In this document: one piece after another, positions 45,520 to 54,989 of the stretch
Layout of the letters: every line of letters starts with the position of its first letter
Numbering within the stretch: position 1 is the first letter of the stretch
From: Orychophragmus violaceus
Taxonomy: Eukaryota > Streptophyta > Magnoliopsida > Brassicales > Brassicaceae
Direction: 5' to 3'
NCBI GenBank assembly: GCA_030180135.1
Contig: CM058238.1
Span: forward strand, 43,861,765-43,925,764
DNA length: 64,000 nucleotides
Notes under the pieces: model-generated
The model's database searches: none
The model's input: only the letters and a program-made list of their open reading frames with translations
Told to the model about the DNA's origin: nothing
Position numbers and translations under genes: made by a program

Positions 45520-45976
45520 AGTGGTATCAGAGCCACTCTTTGTTGGTATCTTCTATCTTTTCATCTTCTCATTTCATCTACACCATTTATTAAACACTTC
45601 TTATCTTTCTATCTAGTATTTGGGATTTGGGCCAATTCATTTCATCTATCTTAAAAAAAAAAAGAGTTTGAACGATTTACAAAAAAAAAAAGTGTGTTCT
45701 TAAGTCTTAAATGCTGAGGAGAAATCCAGCCGGCTGAGGAGAAATCCAGCCTTGAATTGGTTAAGGCAAATCCCACCAAAAATCTTTCAACTTTCTATCT
45801 TCTTCTTTTTCCCCCTTGTTGCTTGGAGTACTTGTGGAACTGGCTTGAGTTTGTTTGCCGAGAACATTGAGAGAATACTCGGAGTGACCAGCAAAACACT
45901 TGTGTGGGCGAGTTTAAACACTTGAGAGTGAGAGTGTTTTCTTTTAATCTGTTTGTTTAAGTGTTTTCAGGAAGCC
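45520..45976 (+). other. H primer-binding site and leader
   Basis: TGGTATCAGAGCCA at 45522-45535, two bases after the LTR, is an initiator methionine tRNA site. The leader has two A-runs (45652-45664 and 45680-45690). Just before the ATG the sequence GTGTTTTCAGGAAGCC looks like a 3' splice site, so the leader might contain an intron. Confidence 0.75.
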
Positions 45977-46612
45977 ATGACGAGTAGTGAAGAAGAAAGG
46001 GATGAAAATCCTAGGAGCGGTTTGACTAGTGCTCAAATGAGAGCTCTTAATGATCAAATGATGAAAATGTTGAATGCAAGTCTAGAGGAGATCAATGTCC
46101 GGCTTGAAAGGATTCAGGAGGATCAGCAAGGACATCCTAGACATGCCACAAGGAGAAATATCCCGAATCAGGAAGGAGATTCCTATTCAGCATCTAGACT
46201 CTCTTTGAGAAAAATGCGATCAAATTCTAATAAGTTTGGTTTTCTCAAGTCTGATTTTGTGCAGGAAAAGGCACAACCAAGGAGACCACGTGAGAAGCCT
46301 AATAGGAGCAGTAGAGAACAATCCAGACCGGCCAGAGAAAGAGCGGATCATGACTACAACTGTGAGGAGCCAAAGAGTCTTCAAGCTAGCTTACACCAAA
46401 ACCGGTTGACGAGAGAAAAGAGTTTTGATGATCTGGAAAAGAAGATTGATGATGTGTTTGAAAGGCACATGAATAGCAACACCACCAGCTCGTGTTCTGA
46501 GGCAACCATGGATGAACAAGAGCCATTGGAGACTGAAATCTTTCCAAGTATTCCAAATCGAGCTAAGTGTTCTTTTATTTCTTCTTCTTCTGATTTTGTG
46601 AATAAAAGTTAA
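45977..46612 (+). pseudogene. H ORF, N-terminal Gag-like part
   Basis: The likely start is ATG 45977 (MTSSEEERDENPRS). It encodes a charged, partly coiled-coil protein (QMRALNDQMMKMLNASLEEINVRLERI) followed by a basic region (RRPREKPNRSSREQSRP) and an acidic tail. This layout resembles the N-terminus of plant gypsy Gag proteins before the core, but no Gag core or zinc knuckle follows. A TAA at 46610-46612 ends it; the codons after it stay open in the same frame up to C4 and continue beyond C4, so the stop looks like a single nonsense change within a longer ORF. Confidence 0.7.
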
Positions 46613-46688
46613 CAAGCTTCTGAAAAACTAACTAGTTTTGAACTGGAGCAACCGAGTAGACATGTCTCGAGTTCACAGGTCTTAGATG

Positions 46689-47130
46689 TATTGGAAAGGA
46701 GATCACATAGTGAACTATATTGGACGCGAACTATATTGGAAAAGAGATCACATAGTGAACTACTGGACGTGAACTATACTGGACGTGAACTATACTGGAC
46801 GTGAACTATACTGGACGTGAGATTACATAGTTCACTATATCAAAATATTAGTGTCTTGGAAGATAAAAATCTGTCACACCGTTGTGACCGTTGGAGACTT
46901 TATTGCGTTGGTTTAAAGTTGTGTAGCCCTAGTCTTATGCATATATAACTCTTGTAAAGTTCCATTTTGTCTAATAAGAGAATAATTCTTCTCTGAAACT
47001 TATCCTCTCTCTCATTCTCTCTCTCTCTCTCTCTCCGCGCCACACAAACCCTGAGAAGGTTTCTGTGCCTCTCTCAGCCATTCTACCTTATTCTGCTCTA
47101 TTCTCTCAACTTAATCTTCATATTCTAACA
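46689..47130 (+). repeat. C4 5' LTR (442 bp)
   Basis: Starts TATTGGAAAGGAG and ends CATATTCTAACA. It contains a 16-bp tandem repeat (unit ACTATACTGGACGTGA, about 46755-46820) with one more copy than the 3' LTR. TATATAA is present near 46942. Confidence 0.96.
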
Positions 47131-47142
47131 TGGTATCAGAGC
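47131..47142 (+). other. C4 primer-binding site
   Basis: TGGTATCAGAGC immediately after the LTR; initiator methionine tRNA type. Confidence 0.95.
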
Positions 47143-47365
47143 TATAAGCTCCTAGACCTATTTATTCCGCATACTCTGATTCATAAACTCTGTTTTTCTA
47201 GATCTGTTTTCTAGATCTTGTTCTTCTGGTTTTTAAAAGTTCTAAGATTCTCAAGCATTCTTTCTTGGTTTATTCTCTCTGGTTTGTGTTCTCTGTGAAT
47301 TGAGAACTTGTTTATTCAGAAGCTTACCTTGAATACTCCCTCCTTGCAACAACTCAGTCTTAGCA

Positions 47366-50300
47366 ATGGAGAACTCAAGAGTAATTATTCCTGTGATTCT
47401 TAAAGGTGCCAACTACATTGTTTGGGCCAGGATGGTTAAATCTGCTCTTGGAGGCAGAGGTTTATGGAAGTACATCATGAGGAGCACAGCTCCAGAGAAG
47501 GTGGTAAAGGCTAAAAATAAGGGTGGACCAGAAACTGAAGCTAAAGAAGATGTTGAGCATGAAGACACATCTGAAGCTGATAAAGAAGCGTGGGTTCAAG
47601 GGGATCAAAATGTCCTCTCCATACTTCAAAGCTCACTGGACCAGCACCTATTGGAGGCTTATTCCTATTGTGTGACTTCCAAGCAGTTATGGGATACCAT
47701 TGAAAAGGTTTATGGAAACAAAACAAATCTCATCCGAGTCTTTGAAGTTAAGCTGGCCATTAACAATCTCCAGCAAGAAGATATGGAGTTTAAAGCTCAC
47801 TTTGGCAAGTTTAGCTCACTGTGGTCAGAGATGGAGATGTTAAGGCCACCAAGCAATGACCCTTTGGTGTTGCAAGAAAGGAGAGAGCAAGATAAAGTCT
47901 TTGCTCTTCTACTCACTTTAAACTCATCCTACAATGGGCTGATAAAGCATATCCTAAGGGCAGACACTCTCCCAGACATTGATGATGTGTGTGGACAGAT
48001 TCAAAAAGAGCAAGGTTCACTTGGGCTGTTCAAAGGGAAAGGAGAGTTGGTAACTGCCAACAAAGGAGTGTTTAAGGCTGAGGAAAGACAGAACTATGGA
48101 GGTGACAAGAAAGGAGTCTTGATATGTGATTTTTGCAAACAGAATGGGCACATGAAAGATAGATGCTGGCGCCTCCATCCCAACCCCAGACCTTCATTTA
48201 ACAACAGCAGGTTCAAAAATCAAAGGGCAAACTATTCATATGGTGCAGCTGGACCAGGTTCTTCTTCAATGCAGCAATGTGATGAAGGACGAGCAATGGT
48301 GGTCCATCAGACACCAGCTGTAACAGCTCAGAATGATGTGGTAAGGAGATCAGACCTTGAGGCTCTCATCAAAGCTCTCAAGGAGAACTCTGGTATGGCT
48401 CTTGGTACCTCTCTCTTTGCTGAAAATAAAATCAGACCCTTGATTATTGATTCTGGAGCCTCTCATCACATGATCAGTGATCCTAAGTTGATAGAAAATG
48501 TGAAACCAGCATTAGGATGTGTAGTGATTGCAAATGGTGATAAAATCCCAATTCAAGGCATAGGAAATCTGAAATTGTTTGATAAAGAATCTAAGGCTTT
48601 CTTTATGCCTAGCTTTACATCCAACTTAGTTTCTGTTAAAAAGATAGCCACTGATTTAAATTGCAATGTTGTTTTTAGTCCTAATGATGTTGTGTTTCAG
48701 GATATTAAGACAAGTAAGTTGATTGGGAAAGGTGTGACAAAGGATGAGCTCTACATGATTGAAGACATCAATCCCTCTACTGAATTATCTACTGCTCTAT
48801 CTACTTGTGTTGGTGTGGATGATTCCATTTGGCATGCTAGATTAGGACATCCACACTCTAGGGCTTTAGGACTCTTATTACCTTCTGTTTCGTTTAAAAA
48901 TGGTGATTGTGAGGCTTGTATCCTTGGTAAACATTGCAAATCTGTTTTTCCAGCTTCTAAAACTACTTATGAAAATTGCTTTGATCTTGTTCACTCTGAT
49001 GTATGGACTGCTCCTTGTGTGTCTAGAGAAAACCATAAGTACTTTGTCACATTCATTGATGAAAAGTCTAAATATACTTGGATAACACTGATGCAAACTA
49101 AGGATAGGGTGCTAGAAGCTTTTATGAACTTCCAAAGTCATGTCACTAACCATTTCAATGCTCAGATCAAATTTTTTAGATCAGACAATGGTGGTGAGTA
49201 CACAAGCAATGCCTTCAAACAACATTTGTCAAAATATGGAATTCTTCATCAAACTAGCTGTCCTTATACTCCACAACAGAATGGAGTGGCTGAGAGGAAG
49301 AATAGACATTTAATGGAGGTTGCAAGGTCCATGATGTTCTACAAGAATGTTCCTAAGAAGTTTTGGGGAGATGCAGTCATGACGGCTTGTTATTTGATCA
49401 ACAGAACTCCCACAAGAATTCTTAAGGATCAATCTCCATTTCAGGTACTCAACAAGACCAATCCATTAGTTAATCACTTACGTGTGTTTGGGTGTATTTG
49501 CTTTGTGTTAATACCAGGGGAACAGAGAGATAAGTTGGATGCTAAGAGCACCAAAGCCATGTTCATTGGTTACTCCACAACACAAAGAGGATACAAGTGT
49601 TATGTACCTGAAACAAGGAAGGTTTTAATCTCCAGAGATGTGAAATTCATGGAGACAAAGAGCTTCTATGATGAGAAGAATTGGGACAGCTTAAAGGATC
49701 TTCCTACTTCCCAATCAGATAGAGCTGCTAACTTAAGAAGAATCATGGAGAGTCTTGGCATTAGTGTACCACAAGAAACGGTTGTAACAAGCACACCACC
49801 TACTCCAGTCTCGGATGCACCTGTGGAAGACTCACAACAACCCCATCTTGATCATGAGGGGGACACATCAGAATCAGAATCAGGGCAAGAAGAATCGCAG
49901 CAAACCGATCCTGCTATAGAACCGCAGCAAACTGATTCTGCTACACATAATCAACCTGGTGTTGAAGAACATGAAGAACATGAGTTAGAACTTGAGGGAG
50001 TGGGTAATCAGAATGAGGAGATTGTGCAGCCAGTGAACCAACAAATTCAAGCACTAAGAAGGAGTACAAGGGAGAAAAAGGATCCATCAGAATGGATGAA
50101 GACTAGAGTGTTCTTCAACAGCAATGCAGTAGCTCATCCCATTCAAGCCGTTTGCAGTTTAGCTCATGTACCTTTGGAACATCAAGTGTTCCTTGGAAAG
50201 TTGGATCAAGAAGAAGTACCAACAACCTATGAAGAAGCACAGGGAGATAAGAGATGGATGCAGGCTGTGGATGAAGAGATCAAAGCAATGGAGAACAATG

Positions 50301-51796
50301 AGACTTGGTATGAATCTGAACTCCCTAGAGGAAAGAAGGCAGTAACTTCTAAATGGGTTTTCACTATCAAGTATAGAAGTGATGGAGAAGTGGAGAGATA
50401 CAAAGCAAGGCTGGTTGCTAGAGGCTTCACTCAAACCTATGGAAAGGATTACTTGGACACCTTTGCACCAGTGGCTAAGCTTCACACAGTTAGGATCATC
50501 TTGTCTTTAGCAACAAACCTTGATTGGGAACTTTGGCAAATGGATGTCAAGAATGCTTTCCTTCAAGGAGAGCTTGAAGATGAGGTATACATGAGACCAC
50601 CTTCTGGTCTTGAGAGCATTGTGAAACCAGGGAAGGTTCTAAGGCTCAAGAAAGCTATCTATGGACTCAAGCAATCACCTAGAGCGTGGTACCATAAGTT
50701 GAGCTCAACCCTTATGCAAAGAGGATTTAAGAGGTCTGAAGGAGATCATACATTGTTCACTCTACAAGATCAGGAAGGTATCATTGTGATCCTTATTTAT
50801 GTGGATGACGTTATCATTTCAGGGAGTAACAAGTCAGGTATTCAAGAAACTAAAGCCTATCTTAAATCTGTGTTTGACATTAAAGATCTTGGTACTCTAA
50901 AGTACTTCCTTGGGATAGAAGTTTGTCGGTCCGATGAAGGACTCTTCTTATCTCAAAGGAAGTACACACTTGATTTGTTGTCTGAAGCAGGAAAGATTGG
51001 ATCAAAACCAGCTAAGACACCATTGGAAGAAGGCTACAAAGTCATAAGAGAGGGGGAGCTTGAAGACAGACCATTTGAGGACATCACTCACTATAGAAGG
51101 ATGGTTGGTAAGCTAATCTATTTAACCATAACCAGACCTGATTTGTGCTTTGCTGTGAACCAGATAAGTCAACATATGCAAGCACCAAAGATACATCATT
51201 GGAACATGGTGGAAAGGGTACTCAGATATCTAAGTGGCACTCCGGGTCAAGGCATTTGGATGGGATGCAATAGAAGCACAGAGATAGTTGGGTATTGTGA
51301 TGCTGATTGGGCAGGAGATAGAGTGGACAGGAGGTCAACAACTGGATATTGCACATTCATTGGAGGAAATCTGGTTACTTGGAAGAGTAAGAAGCAGAAG
51401 ATTGTATCTTGTTCAAGTGCTGAAGCTGAGTATCGAGCCATGAGAAAGTTGGTGACCGAGTTAGCATGGATCAAAGGCCTTCTTGCAGATTTGGGGATTG
51501 TAACAGCCAAGCCTATCACCATGCATTGTGATAATCAAGCAGCCATTCATATTGCATCAAATTCAGTCTTCCATGAAAGGACCAAGCACATAGAAGTGGA
51601 TTGTCACAAAGTGAGGCAGATGATTGAGCAAGGAGTGGTGTTACCATGCTATACAAGAAGTGAAGAACAATTGGCTGATGTGTTTACCAAGGCAGCTAGT
51701 TTGAAGGTGTGTGAGTCCATTCACACCAAGCTCGGACTTGTGGAGCTGCCGGAATCCTCTAAAGCCTTGGAGACTACACTCTTTTTCCCTTCATGA
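47366..51796 (+). CDS. C4 copia Gag-Pol polyprotein, 1476 aa, intact
   Basis: Starts at ATG 47366, 235 bp after the primer-binding site. Gag is of the UBN2 type (about residues 20-225) with a zinc knuckle CDFCKQNGHMKDRC at 254-267. Protease D362 lies in DSGASHHM. Pre-integrase has H490 (WHARLGHPHSRAL) and C515/C518. The integrase core has D545 (HSDVWTAP), D607 (RSDNGGEY) and E643 (NGVAERKNRH), a D-35-E spacing. An acidic linker (about 790-890) precedes RT, with YVDD at 1145-1148. RNase H has D1312 (GYCDADWAGD), then SSAEAEYRAM and CDNQAAIH. No stop or frameshift occurs. The protein would provide all functions for transposition, including possible help to broken relatives C1 and C3. Confidence 0.97.
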   Translation: MENSRVIIPVILKGANYIVWARMVKSALGGRGLWKYIMRSTAPEKVVKAKNKGGPETEAKEDVEHEDTSEADKEAWVQGDQNVLSILQSSLDQHLLEAYSYCVTSKQLWDTIEKVYGNKTNLIRVFEVKLAINNLQQEDMEFKAHFGKFSSLWSEMEMLRPPSNDPLVLQERREQDKVFALLLTLNSSYNGLIKHILRADTLPDIDDVCGQIQKEQGSLGLFKGKGELVTANKGVFKAEERQNYGGDKKGVLICDFCKQNGHMKDRCWRLHPNPRPSFNNSRFKNQRANYSYGAAGPGSSSMQQCDEGRAMVVHQTPAVTAQNDVVRRSDLEALIKALKENSGMALGTSLFAENKIRPLIIDSGASHHMISDPKLIENVKPALGCVVIANGDKIPIQGIGNLKLFDKESKAFFMPSFTSNLVSVKKIATDLNCNVVFSPNDVVFQDIKTSKLIGKGVTKDELYMIEDINPSTELSTALSTCVGVDDSIWHARLGHPHSRALGLLLPSVSFKNGDCEACILGKHCKSVFPASKTTYENCFDLVHSDVWTAPCVSRENHKYFVTFIDEKSKYTWITLMQTKDRVLEAFMNFQSHVTNHFNAQIKFFRSDNGGEYTSNAFKQHLSKYGILHQTSCPYTPQQNGVAERKNRHLMEVARSMMFYKNVPKKFWGDAVMTACYLINRTPTRILKDQSPFQVLNKTNPLVNHLRVFGCICFVLIPGEQRDKLDAKSTKAMFIGYSTTQRGYKCYVPETRKVLISRDVKFMETKSFYDEKNWDSLKDLPTSQSDRAANLRRIMESLGISVPQETVVTSTPPTPVSDAPVEDSQQPHLDHEGDTSESESGQEESQQTDPAIEPQQTDSATHNQPGVEEHEEHELELEGVGNQNEEIVQPVNQQIQALRRSTREKKDPSEWMKTRVFFNSNAVAHPIQAVCSLAHVPLEHQVFLGKLDQEEVPTTYEEAQGDKRWMQAVDEEIKAMENNETWYESELPRGKKAVTSKWVFTIKYRSDGEVERYKARLVARGFTQTYGKDYLDTFAPVAKLHTVRIILSLATNLDWELWQMDVKNAFLQGELEDEVYMRPPSGLESIVKPGKVLRLKKAIYGLKQSPRAWYHKLSSTLMQRGFKRSEGDHTLFTLQDQEGIIVILIYVDDVIISGSNKSGIQETKAYLKSVFDIKDLGTLKYFLGIEVCRSDEGLFLSQRKYTLDLLSEAGKIGSKPAKTPLEEGYKVIREGELEDRPFEDITHYRRMVGKLIYLTITRPDLCFAVNQISQHMQAPKIHHWNMVERVLRYLSGTPGQGIWMGCNRSTEIVGYCDADWAGDRVDRRSTTGYCTFIGGNLVTWKSKKQKIVSCSSAEAEYRAMRKLVTELAWIKGLLADLGIVTAKPITMHCDNQAAIHIASNSVFHERTKHIEVDCHKVRQMIEQGVVLPCYTRSEEQLADVFTKAASLKVCESIHTKLGLVELPESSKALETTLFFPS

Positions 51797-51898
51797 AGTT
51801 TTATCCCAAGTGGTTTTCTTCATGAAGGTTTTTAATGAGGTAGATCTCTTTTGCTGTTCCAAGCTTGATTCATCTCTTGAATTCAAGCTTGAGGGGAG
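51776..51898 (+). other. C4 pre-PPT motif and polypurine tract
   Basis: The CTCTTTTTCCC...GGTTTTTAATGAGG block begins within the last codons of Pol and ends near 51840. The tract GAGGGGAG (51891-51898) is one G shorter than in C1 and C3. Confidence 0.9.
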
Positions 51899-52324
51899 TA
51901 TTGGAAAGGAGATCACATAGTGAACTATATTGGACGCGAACTATATTGGAAAAGAGATCACATAGTGAACTACTGGACGTGAACTATACTGGACGTGAAC
52001 TATACTGGACGTGAGATTACATAGTTCACTATATCAAAATATTAGTGTCTTGGAAGATAAAAATCTGTCACACCCTTGTGACCGTTGGAGACTTTATTGC
52101 TTTGGTTTAAAGTTGTGTAGCCCTAGTCTTATGCATATATAACTCTTGTAAAGTTCCATTTTGTCTAATAAGAGAATAATTCTTCTCTGAAACTTATCCT
52201 CTCTCTCATTCTCTCTCTCTCTCTCTCTCCGCGCCACACAAACCCTGAGAAGGTTTCTGTGCCTCTCTCAGCCATTCTACCTTATTCTGCTCTATTCTCT
52301 CAACTTAATCTTCATATTCTAACA
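51899..52324 (+). repeat. C4 3' LTR (426 bp)
   Basis: Two substitutions (CCCTTGTG against CCGTTGTG; GCTTTGG against GCGTTGG) and one fewer 16-bp unit than the 5' LTR. Confidence 0.96.
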
Positions 52325-52329
52325 AGATG

Positions 52330-54989
52330 AAGGCTCACAACAGGAGAAACCAAAGGAAGCAACATCGGTTTATAATTTGGAACAACCTGCCCGTCTTGTA
52401 CCAGAACCGGCCATTCATTCATTTCTTGAGCAAAACCACAACAAGCTTTGTAAGAAAATCAGTTTGATTAATGCAAAGCCTGACTTGTTTGTTTTGGTTA
52501 CTCCTAAAGAAGAAGAGCAATTTGGTTTGCAAAATGTGAAAGAACTCTGTGTTTCTAATTCGGTTTTTGACAAATTGATTTCAGATTTTGAAACATCCGC
52601 GCATGAGATGATTTTGAACCCAAAGAGTTTTCTGTTTAATGAAGTGATTGAATTTAATCTTGGTTTTAGACCATCCAGAACATGTGATGTTTTGTGTTGT
52701 GAAACAAGCTTGATTTTTCATGAAAACGTTTTTGATAAAAGTTTTTTTCACCTAAACCATTTGCCCACGTTTTATGAAAAAGGTTTTCTAATGCCTAGAT
52801 CACTTCAAGAAGTATGTGAATTCATTTGTGCAATGAATGAGATTTGTTTCAGAAAATGGCATGACAAACATTTGCTTAGAACTAAGAAAGGTTTTGTGTC
52901 ATTGGCTATTGAGAAAGTTTCTATCCTTGTGCATTTCAATCTGATTTCTAGTACATATGCATTCTTGCTTGTTCTAAGATCATCTAAGGAGTTTTGGAGC
53001 AACTTGTGTCATGTTGTTAATCTGGTCTATGACAAAGCTTTAGATGAGGATCCAATGAATTTAAAACTTGCCTTAAACGTTTTGGAGATAACAGAATTGT
53101 TTGATCTTTCTTTTGTCACATATGACTTGTTCCTTCTAGTTTATGTGAAAGAGCATGTTAAGCATGTCAAGGATTCTGTCCTAAAGGCAAGAGTGAATCA
53201 AGGTATGGATAAGCAAGTGGACTATGGACCAGAAGAACACTCGATCAAAGAATGGGTTCAAAGAAGAGCAAGCCAAGGACTTCGACAAAAGAGCTTGCCA
53301 CAAAAGTATGTCTTGGAGCAGCCGACCAGTTTTATGCCACAACAAGTCCTCATGTCATGTCCTAATCCAAAGCACTGTAAGAGAGCTTCATTGTTTTATG
53401 CAAAGTCGTATTTGGTTGTCTTGTTTTCTGCTCTAGAAAAACGTTTTGGTTTCGCTATGGATAAAGAATTTTGTGTTTCTGGATTTGTTTTTGATAAAAT
53501 GATCCACCCTTTTGAAACACTTGAACATGAAAGTTTCCTTAAGCCAAAATATTTCTTGTTTCATGAATTTCGTGAGTTTGAAGGAACTCTGAGAATTTCT
53601 TTGAGAAAGAAAGCATTTGAGTCATTTGGAACTAAAGAAGAAATTGCATTTGTTAAAGCTTTCTCTAAGTTTGAACTATGCTTTGAAAACGTTTTGTGTG
53701 ACTCAAACTCATTCCAAGAACTTTGCAAAACGAATTTGAGTGATCATGTTCTTGATAGAAACTTTTCTAAATTTACCAGGATCATTTTCAGTTTTGATAA
53801 AGCTTTCCTTGTTTTGAGATCAGCTAAGGATTTTGTTGATAATCTGTGTTCTAACTCACACAAGATCTTTGAAGTTCACAAAAGGAACTTGAATCATGTT
53901 TTTGACTTCCTAAGAAAGGAGAACCCGATTGATCATTTCTTTTGCACATTTGATGTGGGTTCTCTAGTGTTTTTGAAAGCGCAGGAAAAACAGGTTGGGA
54001 AATTTGTTTCTAGAACAAAGATGAGCCGAGTTCTTTCCAAGGGAGCTAATCATACACCAAAGAGAGTCTTGAGCCAGGATCAATCTCAAAAGGTAGAAAG
54101 CAAGGAGAACAATCAACATACTTTTCAGTCTGAAGATTGTGACTGGATGTACTTAAGAAAGGACACTTCAAACGCCAAAGGAAGTTTCAGTCCAAGCTTT
54201 TTCATTGTCATTACTTACTTGTTTGTTTCCTTGATCTTTTTATGTGTACTTAACGCATTTCCTTTTGATGTAGGGGAACAAGATTTGAGGACAAATCCTT
54301 TTCAAGAGGAGGGGAATGATAGATTCCGGGGTCATCTATCGGGCCAGGAATCCATGGATAGCTCGGAGGATGATCGAGGTAGTCGAGCCGAGCTGGTGAA
54401 GGACGATCTGAACAATCTGGACAAGCTTCCCATGGTCGATAAGCCGAACGAAGCTAAGGATGGTCCGACAATTCAGATTATTGAATCAAGTTCAGACACA
54501 TGGTCACTATTTGATCCATATCTTCTCAACCACGGCGATTCAAAACATGAAACTACTTGGAGAATATGCTCAGATAATTTTCAGAATATATTCAAGAAGA
54601 ATCACTCCAATCAGAGTTCTGGAGAAGAAGTTATGCAACTTTCAATCCAGGCGATATCCAGCTTACGCGATTCAGAGATGCGAGCGTTCAAAGGAGGACT
54701 CAGAACGAACCAGAAGGAATTAAGCTGTGACCCAAATTTTAATGGAAGCATGATTCATCAAAGAAGCTCTGAAAATTGGAATCACCTCAATACCAGTTCA
54801 GAATTAAAAGATATGAATTTTGCAAACCGATGGTTTTCCTTGAGGGTCTATTCTGCGACTAAGCCAAAGATTGAGTCACCCAGCCCAATTCAGGTACAAT
54901 TTGGACCTAAAACCAATTGGAGCTTCTTCCTTAATCTCTTAGCTTTCCAACAAGACCAAGGACGGAGTAAAAGTCCAACGGATCAGTAA
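52330..54989 (+). pseudogene. H ORF, main part: protein with a ~280-residue domain repeated twice
   Basis: This continues the frame from before C4 (no ATG is needed at its left end; codons are open from 52330). I do not recognise the protein. It contains two related halves. Unit 1 starts near 52377 (LEQPARLVPEP) and unit 2 at 53313 (LEQPTSFMPQQ). Both then have a run ending in F-G-[LF], a C-V-S-x-[SF]-V-F-D-K-[LM]-I block, H-E-x-x-L-[NK]-P-K, and later LVLRS[SA]K[ED]F with NLC. After unit 2 comes a basic linker, a hydrophobic stretch (SFFIVITYLFVSLIFLCVL, near 54205-54260) and QDLRTNPFQEEGND, a peptide resembling gypsy Pol C-termini. The frame enters the LTR at 54317 and stops at 54987-54989. 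No RT, integrase or protease motif is present. The hydrophobic stretch could be a membrane segment or an unspliced intron ending TTTGATGTAG. Confidence 0.7.
54303..54316 (+). other. H polypurine tract
   Basis: CAAGAGGAGGGGAA directly precedes the LTR start TGATAGATTCC. It is read through by the ORF (FQEEGN). Confidence 0.85.

Larger units (their letters stand above)
46689..52324 (+). mobile_element. C4: intact, apparently autonomous Ty1/copia element
   Basis: A complete 5636-bp copia with target duplication AGATG (46684-46688 and 52325-52329), inserted in the body of H in the same orientation. LTRs are 442 and 426 bp; the length difference is one copy of a 16-bp tandem repeat, and only two base differences are seen besides. 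Gag-Pol is one open frame of 1476 codons. C1 is a close relative. Confidence 0.97.

Noticed and set aside
52377..54989. An independent gene starting at 52377
   Set aside because: The first codon is TTG (leucine), not ATG. Removing C4 joins the frame to the H ORF upstream, so it is the continuation of that ORF.
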